A stretch of 64,000 nt of DNA from Paraburkholderia elongata. Its GTDB lineage: Bacteria > Pseudomonadota > Gammaproteobacteria > Burkholderiales > Burkholderiaceae. The stretch is from the NCBI RefSeq assembly GCF_013177735.1, contig NZ_WOEZ01000117.1:24087-88086 (forward strand), given 5' to 3'. This document shows positions 19,500-28,856 of the stretch, piece by piece. Made by a program: the position numbers and the translations under genes. The notes below the pieces were generated by a model. It saw only the letters and a program-made list of their open reading frames with translations. It searched no databases and had not been told where the DNA came from. How positions within the stretch are numbered: position 1 is the stretch's first letter; every line of letters starts with the position of its first letter.

Positions 19500-19513
19500 G
19501 ACACCGCAGTGTC
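19500..19513. promoter_or_regulatory. palindrome upstream of the YciI-like/cytochrome b561 gene pair
   Basis: GACAC-CGCA-GTGTC is a perfect 5-bp-arm inverted repeat 43 bp upstream of the ATG at 19,557, overlapping a possible TTGACA (19,498-19,503). It is a candidate operator; it may also be chance. Confidence 0.3.
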
Positions 19514-19556
19514 GTCTAGTTGACATCCAACCTAAAACTGACAGGAGCAGAGTGCA

Positions 19557-19853
19557 ATGGCTCATTTTCTAGTCGAGATCCAATTCAAGGCTGCGGCGGA
19601 TCAACAAGATCTTCTTGAACAACGCGTCTTTCTGGAACGGATTGCCAACGATCGGTCGCTGTTATTAGCAGCTGTGTTGCCACAGACGCCGGGCAAAGGG
19701 TTAGCGATCATCCGGGCGCCTTCGATCGAGGCAGCGAAGGCGATCTACGGCGAAGCGCCTCTTTTCAAGAAGGGAATCATCGGCTGGAGCATGACCGAGA
19801 TTGTGCCCACCTATGGAATCCCGGCCCTTCTTGAGGAGGAGCGCGATGAATGA
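19557..19853 (+). CDS. YciI-like small protein
   Basis: A 98-residue cytosolic protein of the dimeric alpha/beta-barrel (YciI/muconolactone isomerase-like) type. It begins MAHFLVEIQFK, has a central R-A-P-S-I-E-A-A-K region and a G-I-I-G-W-S segment near the end. YciI proteins bind small ligands and some act as isomerases or dehydrochlorinases; the function here is unknown. AGGAG lies nine bases before the ATG. Its last eight bases overlap the start of the cytochrome b561 gene (ATGAATGA), so the two are co-translated. It is one of the few plus-strand operons in the catabolic region. Confidence 0.7.
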   Translation: MAHFLVEIQFKAAADQQDLLEQRVFLERIANDRSLLLAAVLPQTPGKGLAIIRAPSIEAAKAIYGEAPLFKKGIIGWSMTEIVPTYGIPALLEEERDE

Positions 19854-20406
19854 TCAGTCTGAGCAACTCTATCGTCCCTGGGCGCGCCGCCTCCATTGGA
19901 TCACGGCTGCGTTGGTGCTCACGATGCTAGTCGCCGGGCAGCGATTCAGGTTGGACTTGCCAAAAGCCCAACACATCTTTTCGCTTGCGGGGCACTCGGC
20001 CTTGGGCGTGAGCCTGCTGGTGGTTATGCTAGTCCGCGTCGTGTATCGGTTGCGCAACCCGCCACCGCCGTTCCCGACGGAACTTTCCGGCTGGCAGCAT
20101 CAGCTGTCCGCACTCGTTCACGGCGCGCTATACATTCTGTTGTTCGCCGTACCGGTGCTTGGCCTAGTCGCCGCCTCGGCCTCACCACTTCCGGTCCAAC
20201 CAGCTTACCTGTTCAATCTCACAAACCTTCTGGGCAATCCCAATGAAGCGCGCTTCTCCGTGATGCGCCACTATCATGATTTGAGTACCTGGCTGTTGGC
20301 TGCGCTGCTAGCCGTTCATATTGCTGCAGCCCTACTGCACCACTACGTCTTGAAGGACAGTGTGCTCGGGCGGATGTGGCCAAGGTCGGCGCGCAGGCGT
20401 GCCTAA
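19846..20406 (+). CDS. cytochrome b561 family di-heme membrane protein
   Basis: A 186-residue inner-membrane protein with four predicted helices (about residues 17-35, 48-67, 88-110 and 140-165). His residues are suitably placed for two b-type hemes: R-R-L-H-W-I, L-A-G-H-S-A, L-V-H-G-A and the H-I-A-A-A-L-L-H-H cluster. Family members pass electrons between quinones and periplasmic partners, including superoxide oxidase. The ATG at 19,846 is preceded by GAGGAGGA and overlaps the stop of the YciI-like gene. Why this pair sits among CoA-ester genes is unclear; it may feed electrons from a periplasmic oxidation. Confidence 0.85.
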   Translation: MNDQSEQLYRPWARRLHWITAALVLTMLVAGQRFRLDLPKAQHIFSLAGHSALGVSLLVVMLVRVVYRLRNPPPPFPTELSGWQHQLSALVHGALYILLFAVPVLGLVAASASPLPVQPAYLFNLTNLLGNPNEARFSVMRHYHDLSTWLLAALLAVHIAAALLHHYVLKDSVLGRMWPRSARRRA

Positions 20407-20499
20407 GAGGGTGCCGAATTTGAGCATGGTGCGAGCGGGCCATTAGGACGATGTGTTAGAGAACGGGCACCGAAGCGACTCACGGGGGCTGTTCAGCGC

Positions 20500-20830
20500 C
20501 CTCCAAGCGGGCAACGGCGCATCTGACACGGCTGTTGCGTCCGTTGCTGCTGAGGGTGCTGTGCCCAGTGCGCAGAGAGCACTTGTTGAGGGGAGCAGAC
20601 GCATTACAACCTGCTGTACCGCTGGTTTGTCGATCTGGCCATCGAATATGCTGTATGGATCCACGTGGTGTTCTCGAAGATCCGGGTCGGCTAATCGAAC
20701 ACGAAGTGGTCGAGGCGCTCTTGCCGAAAGTCACGAGCCTGGCCGACAAACAGGGATGTTGTCCAGAAAGCACTTCGCGATCGATCGTGACCTGACCTCA
20801 CGAAGTTGGACAGTTAAAGGGTAAGCACCT
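20500..20830 (+). mobile_element. remnant of an IS5/IS1182-type transposase gene
   Basis: Pieces in different frames follow an IS1182/IS5 transposase N-terminal domain: L-L-L-R-V-L-C-P-V-R-R-E, then R-L-I-E-H-E-V-V-E-A-L-L, V-T-S-L-A-D-K-Q-G and L-S-R-K-H-F-A-I-D. Complete copies read EHEVVE, SLADK and LLSREHFSVDGTLI in one frame. Several small indels have broken it and no catalytic DDE part remains. Confidence 0.65.
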
Positions 20831-21046
20831 GCGGTGCTGAGTCCTGTATTGCACGGGGCTCAGCAGCACTTCAACAACCCGCTAGGAATATCGGCTGAGC
20901 AAGTGCTCTCTAAGAACCGTATTTGCTTGCTGGCAAGCTATCGAACACGCCAGCGTAGAGTCACGAGGGCGAGCCTGAGGCCTTTGGCTTCCCTGGTCGA
21001 AGCAGGTGGCGAATCCACACGCGTGGCGTGCTTACCACTAACGTCG
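20831..21046. other. intergenic region without recognisable gene
   Basis: A short stretch between the transposase remnant and the decayed ligase gene, with nothing recognisable. Confidence 0.3.
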
Positions 21047-22728
21047 TTATCCGATCGTGAGCGGTACCAAGCAGCGAACCTCAGCCCGAATCCCGCGTGG
21101 ATTGCGGAAGCGGATTGAGGTCAGCCAAAGCCCCGGATTAATGCAGGATAGTGGAAATATGCATCTCTGTGATTTCAGTTCGCGGCGCAGAATCTTGCCC
21201 GCCACATTGCGCGGAAGAGCGTCGACGAAATCGACGCTCGTGGGTGCCTTGAAGTGCGCCATGCGTAATCTGGCGAAATCGATAATTGCGCTTGCGTCAA
21301 CCGCTGTGCTTGGATGTAGCACTACGATCGCCTAGACGGCTTCTCCCCATTTCTCGTCTGGAACGCAGATCACCGCGACGTCAGCCACTGCTGGATGATC
21401 ATGAATGACATTCTCCGCTTCGACTGGGTAAATGTTCTCGGCACCAGAGATGATCATGTCCTTTATGCGATCGCTGATGTACTGGTAGCCGTCCTCGTCC
21501 AGATACCCGGCATCCCCAGTTCGCAATCAGCCGTTGGCATCGAACGTGCCAGACGTGGCTTCCGGCAACCCCCAGTAGCCGACCATGTTGGTCAGGGTGC
21601 GCGTAACGGCCGCTCCGACGGTGTGGGGAGGCACCTCGTTGCCTCGTTCGTCGACGACCTTGAGCTCTACACCGGGCAACGGAATGCCCGCCGCGCGCAT
21701 GCGTTGGTTCCCCGCCGGATCGTGAATTCCCGGCGGAAGGTAAACGATCGGATCGTTCCTGACGTCTCCGTCATCCCGTAGGTTTGGCAGAAACCGCATC
21801 CGAACACGTCTACATATTGCCGAAGCAAATCGAGCGGCATCGGCGAAGACCCATAGACGATATAGCGCAGCCGACCAAAGTCCATCTGGCGTGCACGTGG
21901 CTGGTTCACGACGATTCGCAGTACCGCCGGACCCATGAAGATCTTGGAGATCCCGTCCCGCTCGATGAACTCCAGAACTTTAAAAGGACCAAACTCCCTG
22001 GCGGCAATTGTCTTGGCATCGTTAAAGAGGCCGACGACGCCCCAAACTCCGCCACCGACATGGGCCACTGACATCGGTGCGAGGCTGACATCGTCGAGGC
22101 CCCAGGTGTTCCAGTTCATCTTTGCCTTGGCGACGCGGCGGCGCACGCTAAGGATGCTTCGATGCGCCAGCATTGCACCCGTCGGACGCCCCGTCGTGCC
22201 CGACGTGTGGAACTGCAGCACTACATTCTCCTCAGTCGGGCGCCAATCCACGTCTATTGGATCTCCCTTGCTCCGCCAGCTCTCGAAGTGCTCGGACGAA
22301 GCACCTCCCGGCTCGAGCGCGATTACCTTCGCAGAGCGACTGAACAGACGTGGGACCTCCGGCATCTGGGTCTCGACTTCGGGTCCGGCAAAGAGCAATT
22401 TGGCACCGCTATCTTCGAGCATGTAGGCCATCTCGCCCGCAGCGAGTCGCCAGCCGATGGGACAGAGGACGACGCCAATCTTCGTAGCTCCGAACAAAAG
22501 CTCGAAGAAGTAATTGTTGTTTTTGCCAACATAGGCGACGCGTTGCCCTTTCGAAATGCCCTGTTCGAGAAGCGTATTTGCCACCTGGCACGAGTGGCGT
22601 TCGAACGTTCCATAGTCGGTGTCACGCCCTTCGACGCTGAGCGCCACGGCCCGAGGACGATGATGCGCATGGCATCGGGCTATGCCTCCAAGCGTCCGCA
22701 AGGCATCGAAGTCGACGGCTTCACCCAT
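21047..22728 (-). pseudogene. decayed AMP-forming acyl-CoA ligase
   Basis: A near full-length relative of the intact ligase at 48,889-50,499, destroyed by at least three lesions. The first frame runs 353 residues from the ATG at 22,728 and includes the TSGTTGRPTGAMLAHRS P-loop, which has Thr where Lys is usual. It ends through a frameshift just after YGMTETSGTI, near 21,790. The next frame (from V-Y-L-P-P-G) stops at a TGA where the intact copy has the Trp of GWLRTGD. The third reads LRTGDAGYLDEDG...KWGEAV and stops at a TAG. The last carries ALPRNVAGKILRRELK with the catalytic Lys. The C-terminal end after about 21,150 is not homologous. The order and spacing of the pieces leave little doubt. 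Confidence 0.93.
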
Positions 22729-22909
22729 CAGGACCTGGATCCGAAAGCGGATGCCACATGCCAGTCCGCGGCATGACTTCTGTTACTAATCTCCGGCCAT
22801 GCATCCATCATGGCCTTTCGACAAGGACGTGTCATCATGCTTATCTTCTCCTCTCCCTTGCAACAGTCAAACCCGGCATAGCGAAACAATACCGTATAGA
22901 CATTTCACC

Positions 22910-22925
22910 TGACACTGCGGTATCT
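22910..22925 (+). promoter_or_regulatory. TGAC-N6-GTATCT element upstream of the racemase gene
   Basis: A variant of the TGAC-N6-GTATGT element seen upstream of other catabolic genes, 54 bp before the racemase start at 22,979 and in the same orientation as the gene. Confidence 0.35.
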
Positions 22926-22978
22926 TATCGATGCAGGCTATCAGGCCGCAGACCGGAAGAATCAACAGGAGAAGGAAA

Positions 22979-24112
22979 ATGACAGTCAGTGGTCCACTCT
23001 CTGGCGTAAAGGTGCTTGAATTTGCAGGTATTGGTCCGGCGCCATTCGCAGCAATGATGCTCTCCGATATGGGGGCCGACGTCATTCGCATCGAACGCCC
23101 AGGTGCAAAGGACCCGACTCCCGATCGGATCGACTTGCGTGGACGTCGCACAATCACTCTCGACCTGAAGGATGCAGTCGCCGTTGCACTCTGCCTGGAG
23201 CTCTGCACCTCCGCCGAAATCGTCATCGAAGGGGGTCGTCCGGGAGTGATGGAACGGCTGGGACTTGGACCTGAAGTCATGCTCGTAAGAAATCCGAAAC
23301 TGGTCTACGGGCGAATGACGGGCTGGGGTCAATTCGGTCCCCTGAACCAGGCAGCAGGACACGATATCAACTACATCGCCCTGACTGGCGCGCTCCATTC
23401 GTTCGGTACAACGGACAAGCCGGTCCCACCGCTGAACCTGGTTGGCGACTATGGCGGCGGCGCAATGTTCTTGATTTCGGGCCTGTTAGCCGGCCTCATC
23501 CATGCACGCTCCACCGGGCTGGGCCAAGTCGTCGACGCTGCCATGACGGATGGCACGGCCTATTTGTTGACGCTGTGCTACAGCTTGCTAGCCGGAAAGC
23601 GATGGGTCGATCAGCGGGGCATCAACTTGCTAGATGGCGGTGCCCCGTTCTACGACACCTATCAGTGCTCCGACGGGCACTGGATCTCCGTGGGCTCCAT
23701 AGAGCCCCAGTTCTACTCACTGCTGCTCGAAAAGTCTGGCGCAACCGAGCTAATGTCACAGCCGCAGATGGAACGTTCCGCGTGGCCGGAGATGAAGCAG
23801 ACCTTCGCTGCCATCTTTCGCACGAAAACCAGGGATGAATGGTGCGCCCTCATGGAGGGCACCGATGTCTGCTTCGCGCCTGTTCTCTCACTGCGCGAAG
23901 CACCACATCATCCTCACAATATCGCACGCCAAACCTTCATAGAATTGGACGGTGTGACCACGCCCGCACCGGCACCACGCTTTTCTGCAACACCGTCCAC
24001 CATCCGGATCGGCCCCTGTACCGCCGGCCAAGGAGCAAGGGAGACCTTGCGCGACTGGGGCATTTCCACACCCTGGATTGAGGAGCTCGTTTCGGGAGGG
24101 ATCCTTTCATGA
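22979..24112 (+). CDS. alpha-methylacyl-CoA racemase-like CoA transferase family protein (CaiB/BaiF)
   Basis: A 377-residue class III CoA-transferase-fold protein whose active-site pattern is that of alpha-methylacyl-CoA racemases. His is in A-G-H-D-I-N-Y-I (about residue 127), Asp in L-V-G-D-Y-G-G-G (about 157) and Glu in V-G-S-I-E-P-Q-F (about 243). Racemases of this group interconvert 2R- and 2S-methylacyl-CoA so that methyl-branched chains (sterol side chains, pristanate, isoprenoids) can enter beta-oxidation. ATG at 22,979 follows AGGAGAAGGA. It is transcribed away from the decayed ligase gene. A broken copy lies at 19,027 and a fragment at 48,469. Racemase is preferred over transferase on the His/Asp/Glu pattern. 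Confidence 0.85.
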   Translation: MTVSGPLSGVKVLEFAGIGPAPFAAMMLSDMGADVIRIERPGAKDPTPDRIDLRGRRTITLDLKDAVAVALCLELCTSAEIVIEGGRPGVMERLGLGPEVMLVRNPKLVYGRMTGWGQFGPLNQAAGHDINYIALTGALHSFGTTDKPVPPLNLVGDYGGGAMFLISGLLAGLIHARSTGLGQVVDAAMTDGTAYLLTLCYSLLAGKRWVDQRGINLLDGGAPFYDTYQCSDGHWISVGSIEPQFYSLLLEKSGATELMSQPQMERSAWPEMKQTFAAIFRTKTRDEWCALMEGTDVCFAPVLSLREAPHHPHNIARQTFIELDGVTTPAPAPRFSATPSTIRIGPCTAGQGARETLRDWGISTPWIEELVSGGILS

Positions 24113-24326
24113 CCCGTTTCGGCCCGCAGCGGTTCTAGTTACCGCATCGCCAGCATCGACCAGTCGATCTGCGGCTGGCGCTTTATTGGGCTCGCCCGAT
24201 CATGTCAAAACGGTGCGCAAGCGGGTGGAGAGTCAACTCGGTGGGTTGGCGATCCGTGATCTGGACGCTTCCAAAACCGTGTTGTGCATATTGCCGGCAC
24301 CGCTGCTCACAACTAGGATTTGTCCA

Positions 24327-24479
24327 ATGCCGTTCAAGACCATCCGCTTCGAGGCCGCCCGCGGGATCGCAACGGTGACCCTCAACCGGCCGGAAAAGCT
24401 AAACGCGGCCAATGCCGACATGTTCAACGAGCTGATCGAAGCCTTCGGCAGAGTCGATGCCGACGATCAAATCCGTTGA
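24327..24479 (+). pseudogene. N-terminal fragment of an enoyl-CoA hydratase
   Basis: Fifty codons read MPFKTIRFEAARGIATVTLNRPEKLNAAN..., a textbook crotonase start, then a TGA. The downstream sequence keeps traces of the oxyanion region in other frames, but no complete domain follows before the pirin gene. It lies 214 bp downstream of the racemase on the same strand. Confidence 0.75.
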
Positions 24480-24797
24480 CTGCGCGTGCCTGGTCCTGCA
24501 GCCCACGGGCGAGCCTGTCTTTGACTCGGAGATGGAGAACGTGGATAGTCTGCTGCGTGTGCCGATACGGTTGCTCCTCCGCATAGGCACGCTTTGGACT
24601 TCCCCTAAAAAATCACAGCATCCGGGCTGCGCTGTCTACACCCGCCATTCATCCCCGGGCCTGAAGGCCGAGGTCTTCAGGCAAATCGCCGATACTGTAG
24701 GGCTTCGCGCTCGGCAACAGAATCTGAATCAACGGGCGCGCTAGCACCACGTCTCACCCTGCCCTCGCGTCCCGGTAATCCCGCGCACGTAGAGGCG
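24480..24797. other. gene-free stretch with degraded crotonase traces
   Basis: About 320 bp between the crotonase fragment and the end of the pirin gene. Only weak similarity to the continuation of the crotonase is seen in its first 80 bases. Confidence 0.3.
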
Positions 24798-25730
24798 CTA
24801 GCGATAGACCGGCATCATCCCCGAAGATGTGAGCAGCCCTCCAGTCTCTTTCAATCTACGGCCAAGCTCAGCGATACGGCGCTCGCCGGCGACGAGCGCT
24901 TCTGCGGACGTGTGCACAGAGTAGGCTCCAAGATGCAATGGATAAGTATGCGGCCGCGCGGAGCCAAGAACGAAAACGGCAGGTTCACTGCCAACTGCCT
25001 CCAGAACAATTGGCTTCTCGTTGTGTTCGAAGAGCACCATCTCGCTAGAGCCGATCGGTTCGCCCGCATCCAGCGCCCCCTTCGCGACGGCCAGCCAACC
25101 GACGGAGTGCGCGTTCGGCGGCTGGTAAATCCAGCGCTCACCGACCTGTAGAGTAACCAGCAGATAGTTGATACCTGCTGGCGCCGGTACGGGGCTCTCA
25201 ACCTCGTCATAACAGCCGACGATGACACGAGCGGGCCCGGCCTGCCTTATGTGTTCGGTTTCGAAATAGCGGCTTTCCGGTTCGCCGTTTTCGAGTTCGG
25301 GTGTCAGCGCAAGCCAAAGCTGAAAACCTTGAATATGAGGTACGTCACCTGGCGACAACTCGTGACCGTGCCAGACCCCGCCACCCGCGCGCATCCACTC
25401 AACACCACCGTACGAAATCACGCCCGTGCCCGCCGCCGGATCGTCGTAGCGCATGTTTCCTTCGGTAAAGACGGTCACGGTAGCCACGCCCGAATGCGGA
25501 TGGATCGGCACGCCGCCACCCGCTGTCATCGCGTCCATCGTGCGACGATCGGCGCTAAATATATCGAGGAATACGAATGGTTTTAGAGTAGAACCTAAAT
25601 CCGACGGACTCATCAGGCGGGCAATCGGCCCGTATCCGTGGCCGCGCGTTCGATGCTCAATACGTCTGCGTGGTGTGCGGGCGCTGGCCGCCCCTTCAAA
25701 CAAGTTGGTAAGCGTTGCGTCAAGATTCAT
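24798..25730 (-). CDS. pirin family protein
   Basis: A 310-residue bicupin of the pirin family, about the usual length. The N-terminal cupin has the metal-ligand signature I-H-P-H-S-G (about residue 80) and E-W-M-R-A-G-G-G-V-W-H-G-H-E. The C-terminal cupin has L-A-V-A-K-G-A-L and V-L-F-E-H-N-E. Bacterial pirins bind Fe or other metals; some act as quercetin dioxygenases or redox-sensing partners. The ATG at 25,730 (MNLDATLTNLFEG) is chosen because the upstream part of the open frame belongs to a decayed azoreductase. Its place beside that fragment suggests an imported azoR-pirin pair. Confidence 0.88.
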   Translation of the reverse strand: MNLDATLTNLFEGAASARTPRRRIEHRTRGHGYGPIARLMSPSDLGSTLKPFVFLDIFSADRRTMDAMTAGGGVPIHPHSGVATVTVFTEGNMRYDDPAAGTGVISYGGVEWMRAGGGVWHGHELSPGDVPHIQGFQLWLALTPELENGEPESRYFETEHIRQAGPARVIVGCYDEVESPVPAPAGINYLLVTLQVGERWIYQPPNAHSVGWLAVAKGALDAGEPIGSSEMVLFEHNEKPIVLEAVGSEPAVFVLGSARPHTYPLHLGAYSVHTSAEALVAGERRIAELGRRLKETGGLLTSSGMMPVYR

Positions 25731-25744
25731 TTCCTTCACCGCTC

Positions 25745-25962
25745 CTTCTGATTGCATACGGCGGCACGCCGCAATTCTATCGATCGCCGTCGCGGCAGAC
25801 TCCACTGCCGCCCCGCGATTTCGACGTAACCCCAATGAAACCGAACAGACCTTTGACATAACTTTCCCGGCAGTCGAAGAAAGCTGCCGTTGCTTCTCCG
25901 CTGTAGAAGCCCCCATGCGATGAACCAACGATAGTCCGATTGTTTCTCGAGAGTTCTTCCAC
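25745..25962 (-). pseudogene. 3' fragment of an FMN-dependent NADH-azoreductase
   Basis: The minus strand reads I-V-G-S-S-H-G-G-F-Y-S-G, A-A-F-F-D-C-R-E-S-Y and G-L-F-G-F-I-G-V-T, the C-terminal half of AzoR/AcpD flavodoxin-fold enzymes. The frame then shifts into the one that runs on to the pirin start. The N-terminal half is missing. Spacing to pirin suggests the two were once an operon. Confidence 0.65.
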
Positions 25963-26237
25963 CGCGCGCGTTGTAGCGGAAGGTCCTACCTGTCACGACG
26001 AGTCGATGCAGCCATGCCTTGGGCGAGACGCCAACGAAAAGTAATACATCGGCGCATCGCCCCAGAGGTCGATTAGCGCCCTATAGACAAGGCTCGCTTA
26101 ATGGTGCTCCGCCAACTGCTGCCAAACGCGCAAACCGCCCTCCACGAAGACGAAGGTCAAACCCAGCGCCGCGAAACCACGTCCGGGAAATAAGACGACT
26201 GTTAAGCGTGGCGAGCAACATGACCGAAATGCAGCCG
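25963..26237. other. intergenic region between the azoreductase fragment and the P450 gene
   Basis: About 275 bp with no recognisable gene. It may be the left boundary of the terpene synthase/P450 island. Confidence 0.3.
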
Positions 26238-27586
26238 TTACTCTTCCTTGCGCGGCCTTACGGTCATCACAAGGCTACGGGGCCGGACGGTTGCCCAAGC
26301 CACCGTCCGTACTGTCTGCCCCGGGGCGAGTTCCAGCCTCCAGCGCCGGAGCATGGTAGCGAGGGCAGTGATCATTTCGGTCATTGCCAAGCGTTCCCCC
26401 ATGCACCGGTGGACGCCTCCGCCGAACGGCACGAACGCGCCAGGAGGAAGCGTCAGGGTGCCATCCAGCCAGCGGTCCGGGTTGAACGTCAAGGGGTCGG
26501 AGTATAAGTCGGGATCGCGGTGCAACGCGTGCTGGCAGTAGGCCAGTTCGGTGCCTGCGGGGAGAGTCCAGGTGGCCAGGCGGGTTTCGGTCACGGTGCG
26601 GCGTGTGATAATCCAGCCGGGATGGTGCAACCGCAGAGCTTCAGTAATAACGCTGGACAAATACGGTAGTTGGTCCACCGCATCGAACGTCATAGGGCGA
26701 TCACTGAGGATCTGATCGAGCTCGGTGAGTACTCGGGCCTCGATCTCCGGACGACTAGCCAGCTCGTACAGGACCCAGGACAAGACCGTGGCAGTGGTCT
26801 CGGTGCCGGCCAGTGCCAGAGTCAGCACTTCCGAGCAGACCTTGTCCGTAAGCGGTCGGCCGATCGCCTCGTCCTCGGCGAGCAGAAGCATGGACAGCAT
26901 GCCCCCGGCGTCGTCCTCGGAGGACTGCAACGCGGCGATGGCTTCACCGATGGTGGCCCGGATGTCGTCACGCGCCTTGAGGAAACGACGGTTGAAGGCA
27001 ATCGGCAGACGTTCGACCCAGTCGGGCATCATGAGACGCACACCGATGCCGCTCAAGATCACTGAAAGGTTCTCGCACAGCCGGGCGAAGACAGCGGAGT
27101 CCAGGCTCCCGGCGAAGACGGTCTTGACGAGCATGTCGAGCGAGAGTTTGATCATCGCTTCGCGGACATCCACGGCTTGACCCGGCACCCACTCCTCGAT
27201 GGCGGCGTTCGCCTCGCTGCGCATCACGTCGACATAACTGGCGATCTTCGGCCTGCTGAAGACCGGCTGGAGGCGCCGCCGTTTCTGGGTGTGCTCCGAT
27301 CCGGCCACCGTGATCACCGCCTCACCCACCAACTGACCCATCTTCTCGTAGAACCGCCCCTTGTCCAGACTCGGCCCCAGTTTGGTGAGCATGGTCTGGA
27401 TGAGCTCGGGGCCTGTACCACGATCGTGCGTGTGCCCGGCTGCAGGGTGATTTCGACCAGCGGGCCGTAGTCCTTGCGAAGCGACGCGATGAATGCGAGG
27501 TTGTCCCGCCACAGGTGCACTGCGTGCCCCAGCAGCGGCAGCGAGCCCGCGGCCCGGGGGATGATGGGCGCTTTCGCCAGTGTCAT
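26238..27586 (-). pseudogene. bacterial cytochrome P450 with one-base frameshift near the N-terminus
   Basis: The gene begins at the ATG at 27,586 (MTLAKAPIIPRAAGSLPLLG). About 58 codons later the frame changes inside a G/C run at 27,407-27,414, and the remaining 390 or so codons continue in another frame. A lost G in CAGGGCCCC would explain it. All P450 landmarks follow: I-helix A-G-T-E-T-T, E-A-L-R of ExxR, P-D-R-W, and the heme Cys in FGGGVHRCMGERLA. The joined protein would be about 450 residues, usual for a class I bacterial P450. It starts 17 bp after the terpene synthase stop, so it probably oxidised that enzyme's product. A sequencing error or programmed slip cannot be excluded. No ferredoxin gene is adjacent. 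Confidence 0.85.
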
Positions 27587-27603
27587 GGTGGCCAGACTCC
27601 TTA

Positions 27604-28710
27604 TCAGCTGGTGGTAGTTGCGTCGAGGTCGGTGAGGCATTGCCACCACCATCGGACCGAAGGGACGGGGATCGGTTCGAGAGTGGTCTCGCGAGCCTGA
27701 GACGTCAGGGTGATGCGAGAGCGGCTTCCATCGGTGGCGTTGATGTAGCGACCGCAGTTGGCGCTCCAGTCGATGTTGCCACGGTTCCACGCGTCCAGGT
27801 CGGCGATGAAGCGGGCCAAGTGTGGGCTGGCGCCGCCGAGTATTTGGTCGCGCAGGGCGAGGTACGCGTTCAGGACCCTATCGCGGAGGGCGACGGCCTC
27901 CGTGAGGGCCTGCCCGAGGCTGTAGCCGTGCTCGTGAGCAAGGACCGCGACTAAGTTGTGCCAGTCACCACCGCGGCGGGTCTCCTTGGCATAGGAAAAG
28001 ATGTCGTTGTCCCAGCCGACGATGGTACAGGTCATCTCTATAAGCGCCTGCACATGCGGGTGGCTAGTCTGATCGTGTGGGACCTCGAAGCCGTTGCCCA
28101 CGTCCTGGAGGAAGATGGTGGCCCGCAGGGATCCGCTGTCGATGCGCGAGGCCGCGTATTGGTCGAGTGTGGGAATGACGCGGTTGGCCCGATTGAGTGC
28201 CTCCCATGCCTGGCACATGAGGTAGGCACGTACGGCCGCGCCCCACCGCGCGATCTGCACGGGTGAGGCAACATCCTCCAGGCGCCGCCGGATGTCGGCC
28301 AATGCCGCGACCACCGGAAGGTATCCCCCTTCAGCTGGGTTGGGACGCGGTGTCTCTACCACGCGAGCCAGTTGGAGCGCAAGTTCCATCATCGCACCGG
28401 GCTTGTCGCTGTGGACCCCTTCGTCACAGTAGGTATCGTCGAACACAAACAGCCACATCAGGTAGTCTGTGGCGACCTGCAATGCCGACCGCGAGTTGCT
28501 GCGCGGCATGATCCGCCCTGCCAGGTCGCCGGCCAACGCCCGTACAAGTCGCTCCCGCTGGACCGGATCAGAGCACAACCCGAAACGGTCTGCCCAGGCC
28601 AAGGCTCGGGCGTCGAGTTCCCGCCAAGCCGGATGGATAGCGGGCGATATCGGACACCACACGGCGGGAAACACCAAGTCTTCAGGGTCGATTACATTCA
28701 CGACGGACAT
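27604..28710 (-). CDS. class I terpene synthase
   Basis: A 368-residue bacterial terpene cyclase. The Asp-rich metal motif D-D-T-Y-C-D-E is at residues 91-97, the pyrophosphate sensor Arg at about 189, the NSE motif N-D-I-F-S-Y-A-K-E at 235-243 and the R-Y pair at 321-322. Size and motifs fit a single-domain sesquiterpene-type synthase that ionises a prenyl diphosphate with Mg2+; the product cannot be predicted. ATG at 28,710 follows GGAGGG. No prenyltransferase is nearby, so the substrate would come from central metabolism. With the P450 it forms a two-gene biosynthetic unit set within catabolic genes. The higher GC and coding style suggest transfer, possibly from an actinomycete (inferred). 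Confidence 0.92.
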   Translation of the reverse strand: MSVVNVIDPEDLVFPAVWCPISPAIHPAWRELDARALAWADRFGLCSDPVQRERLVRALAGDLAGRIMPRSNSRSALQVATDYLMWLFVFDDTYCDEGVHSDKPGAMMELALQLARVVETPRPNPAEGGYLPVVAALADIRRRLEDVASPVQIARWGAAVRAYLMCQAWEALNRANRVIPTLDQYAASRIDSGSLRATIFLQDVGNGFEVPHDQTSHPHVQALIEMTCTIVGWDNDIFSYAKETRRGGDWHNLVAVLAHEHGYSLGQALTEAVALRDRVLNAYLALRDQILGGASPHLARFIADLDAWNRGNIDWSANCGRYINATDGSRSRITLTSQARETTLEPIPVPSVRWWWQCLTDLDATTTS

Positions 28711-28856
28711 CAGCAATTCCCTCCGCAACCAGTCTTCGGCCAGTTATGCATGGAATCGGCCTTATGTCCGAGTTTCTGGTTGTACAAGATTGATTGGATA
28801 TGCCTGAAAGCGGCTTGAGACGCGCTCTGCGGATTGTTCATGCGCGCGTCGCGCTT

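Noticed and set aside
20443..20824. 123-residue plus-strand open frame as a genuine gene
   Set aside because: The transposase similarity jumps between frames within it, so it is a decayed IS remnant.
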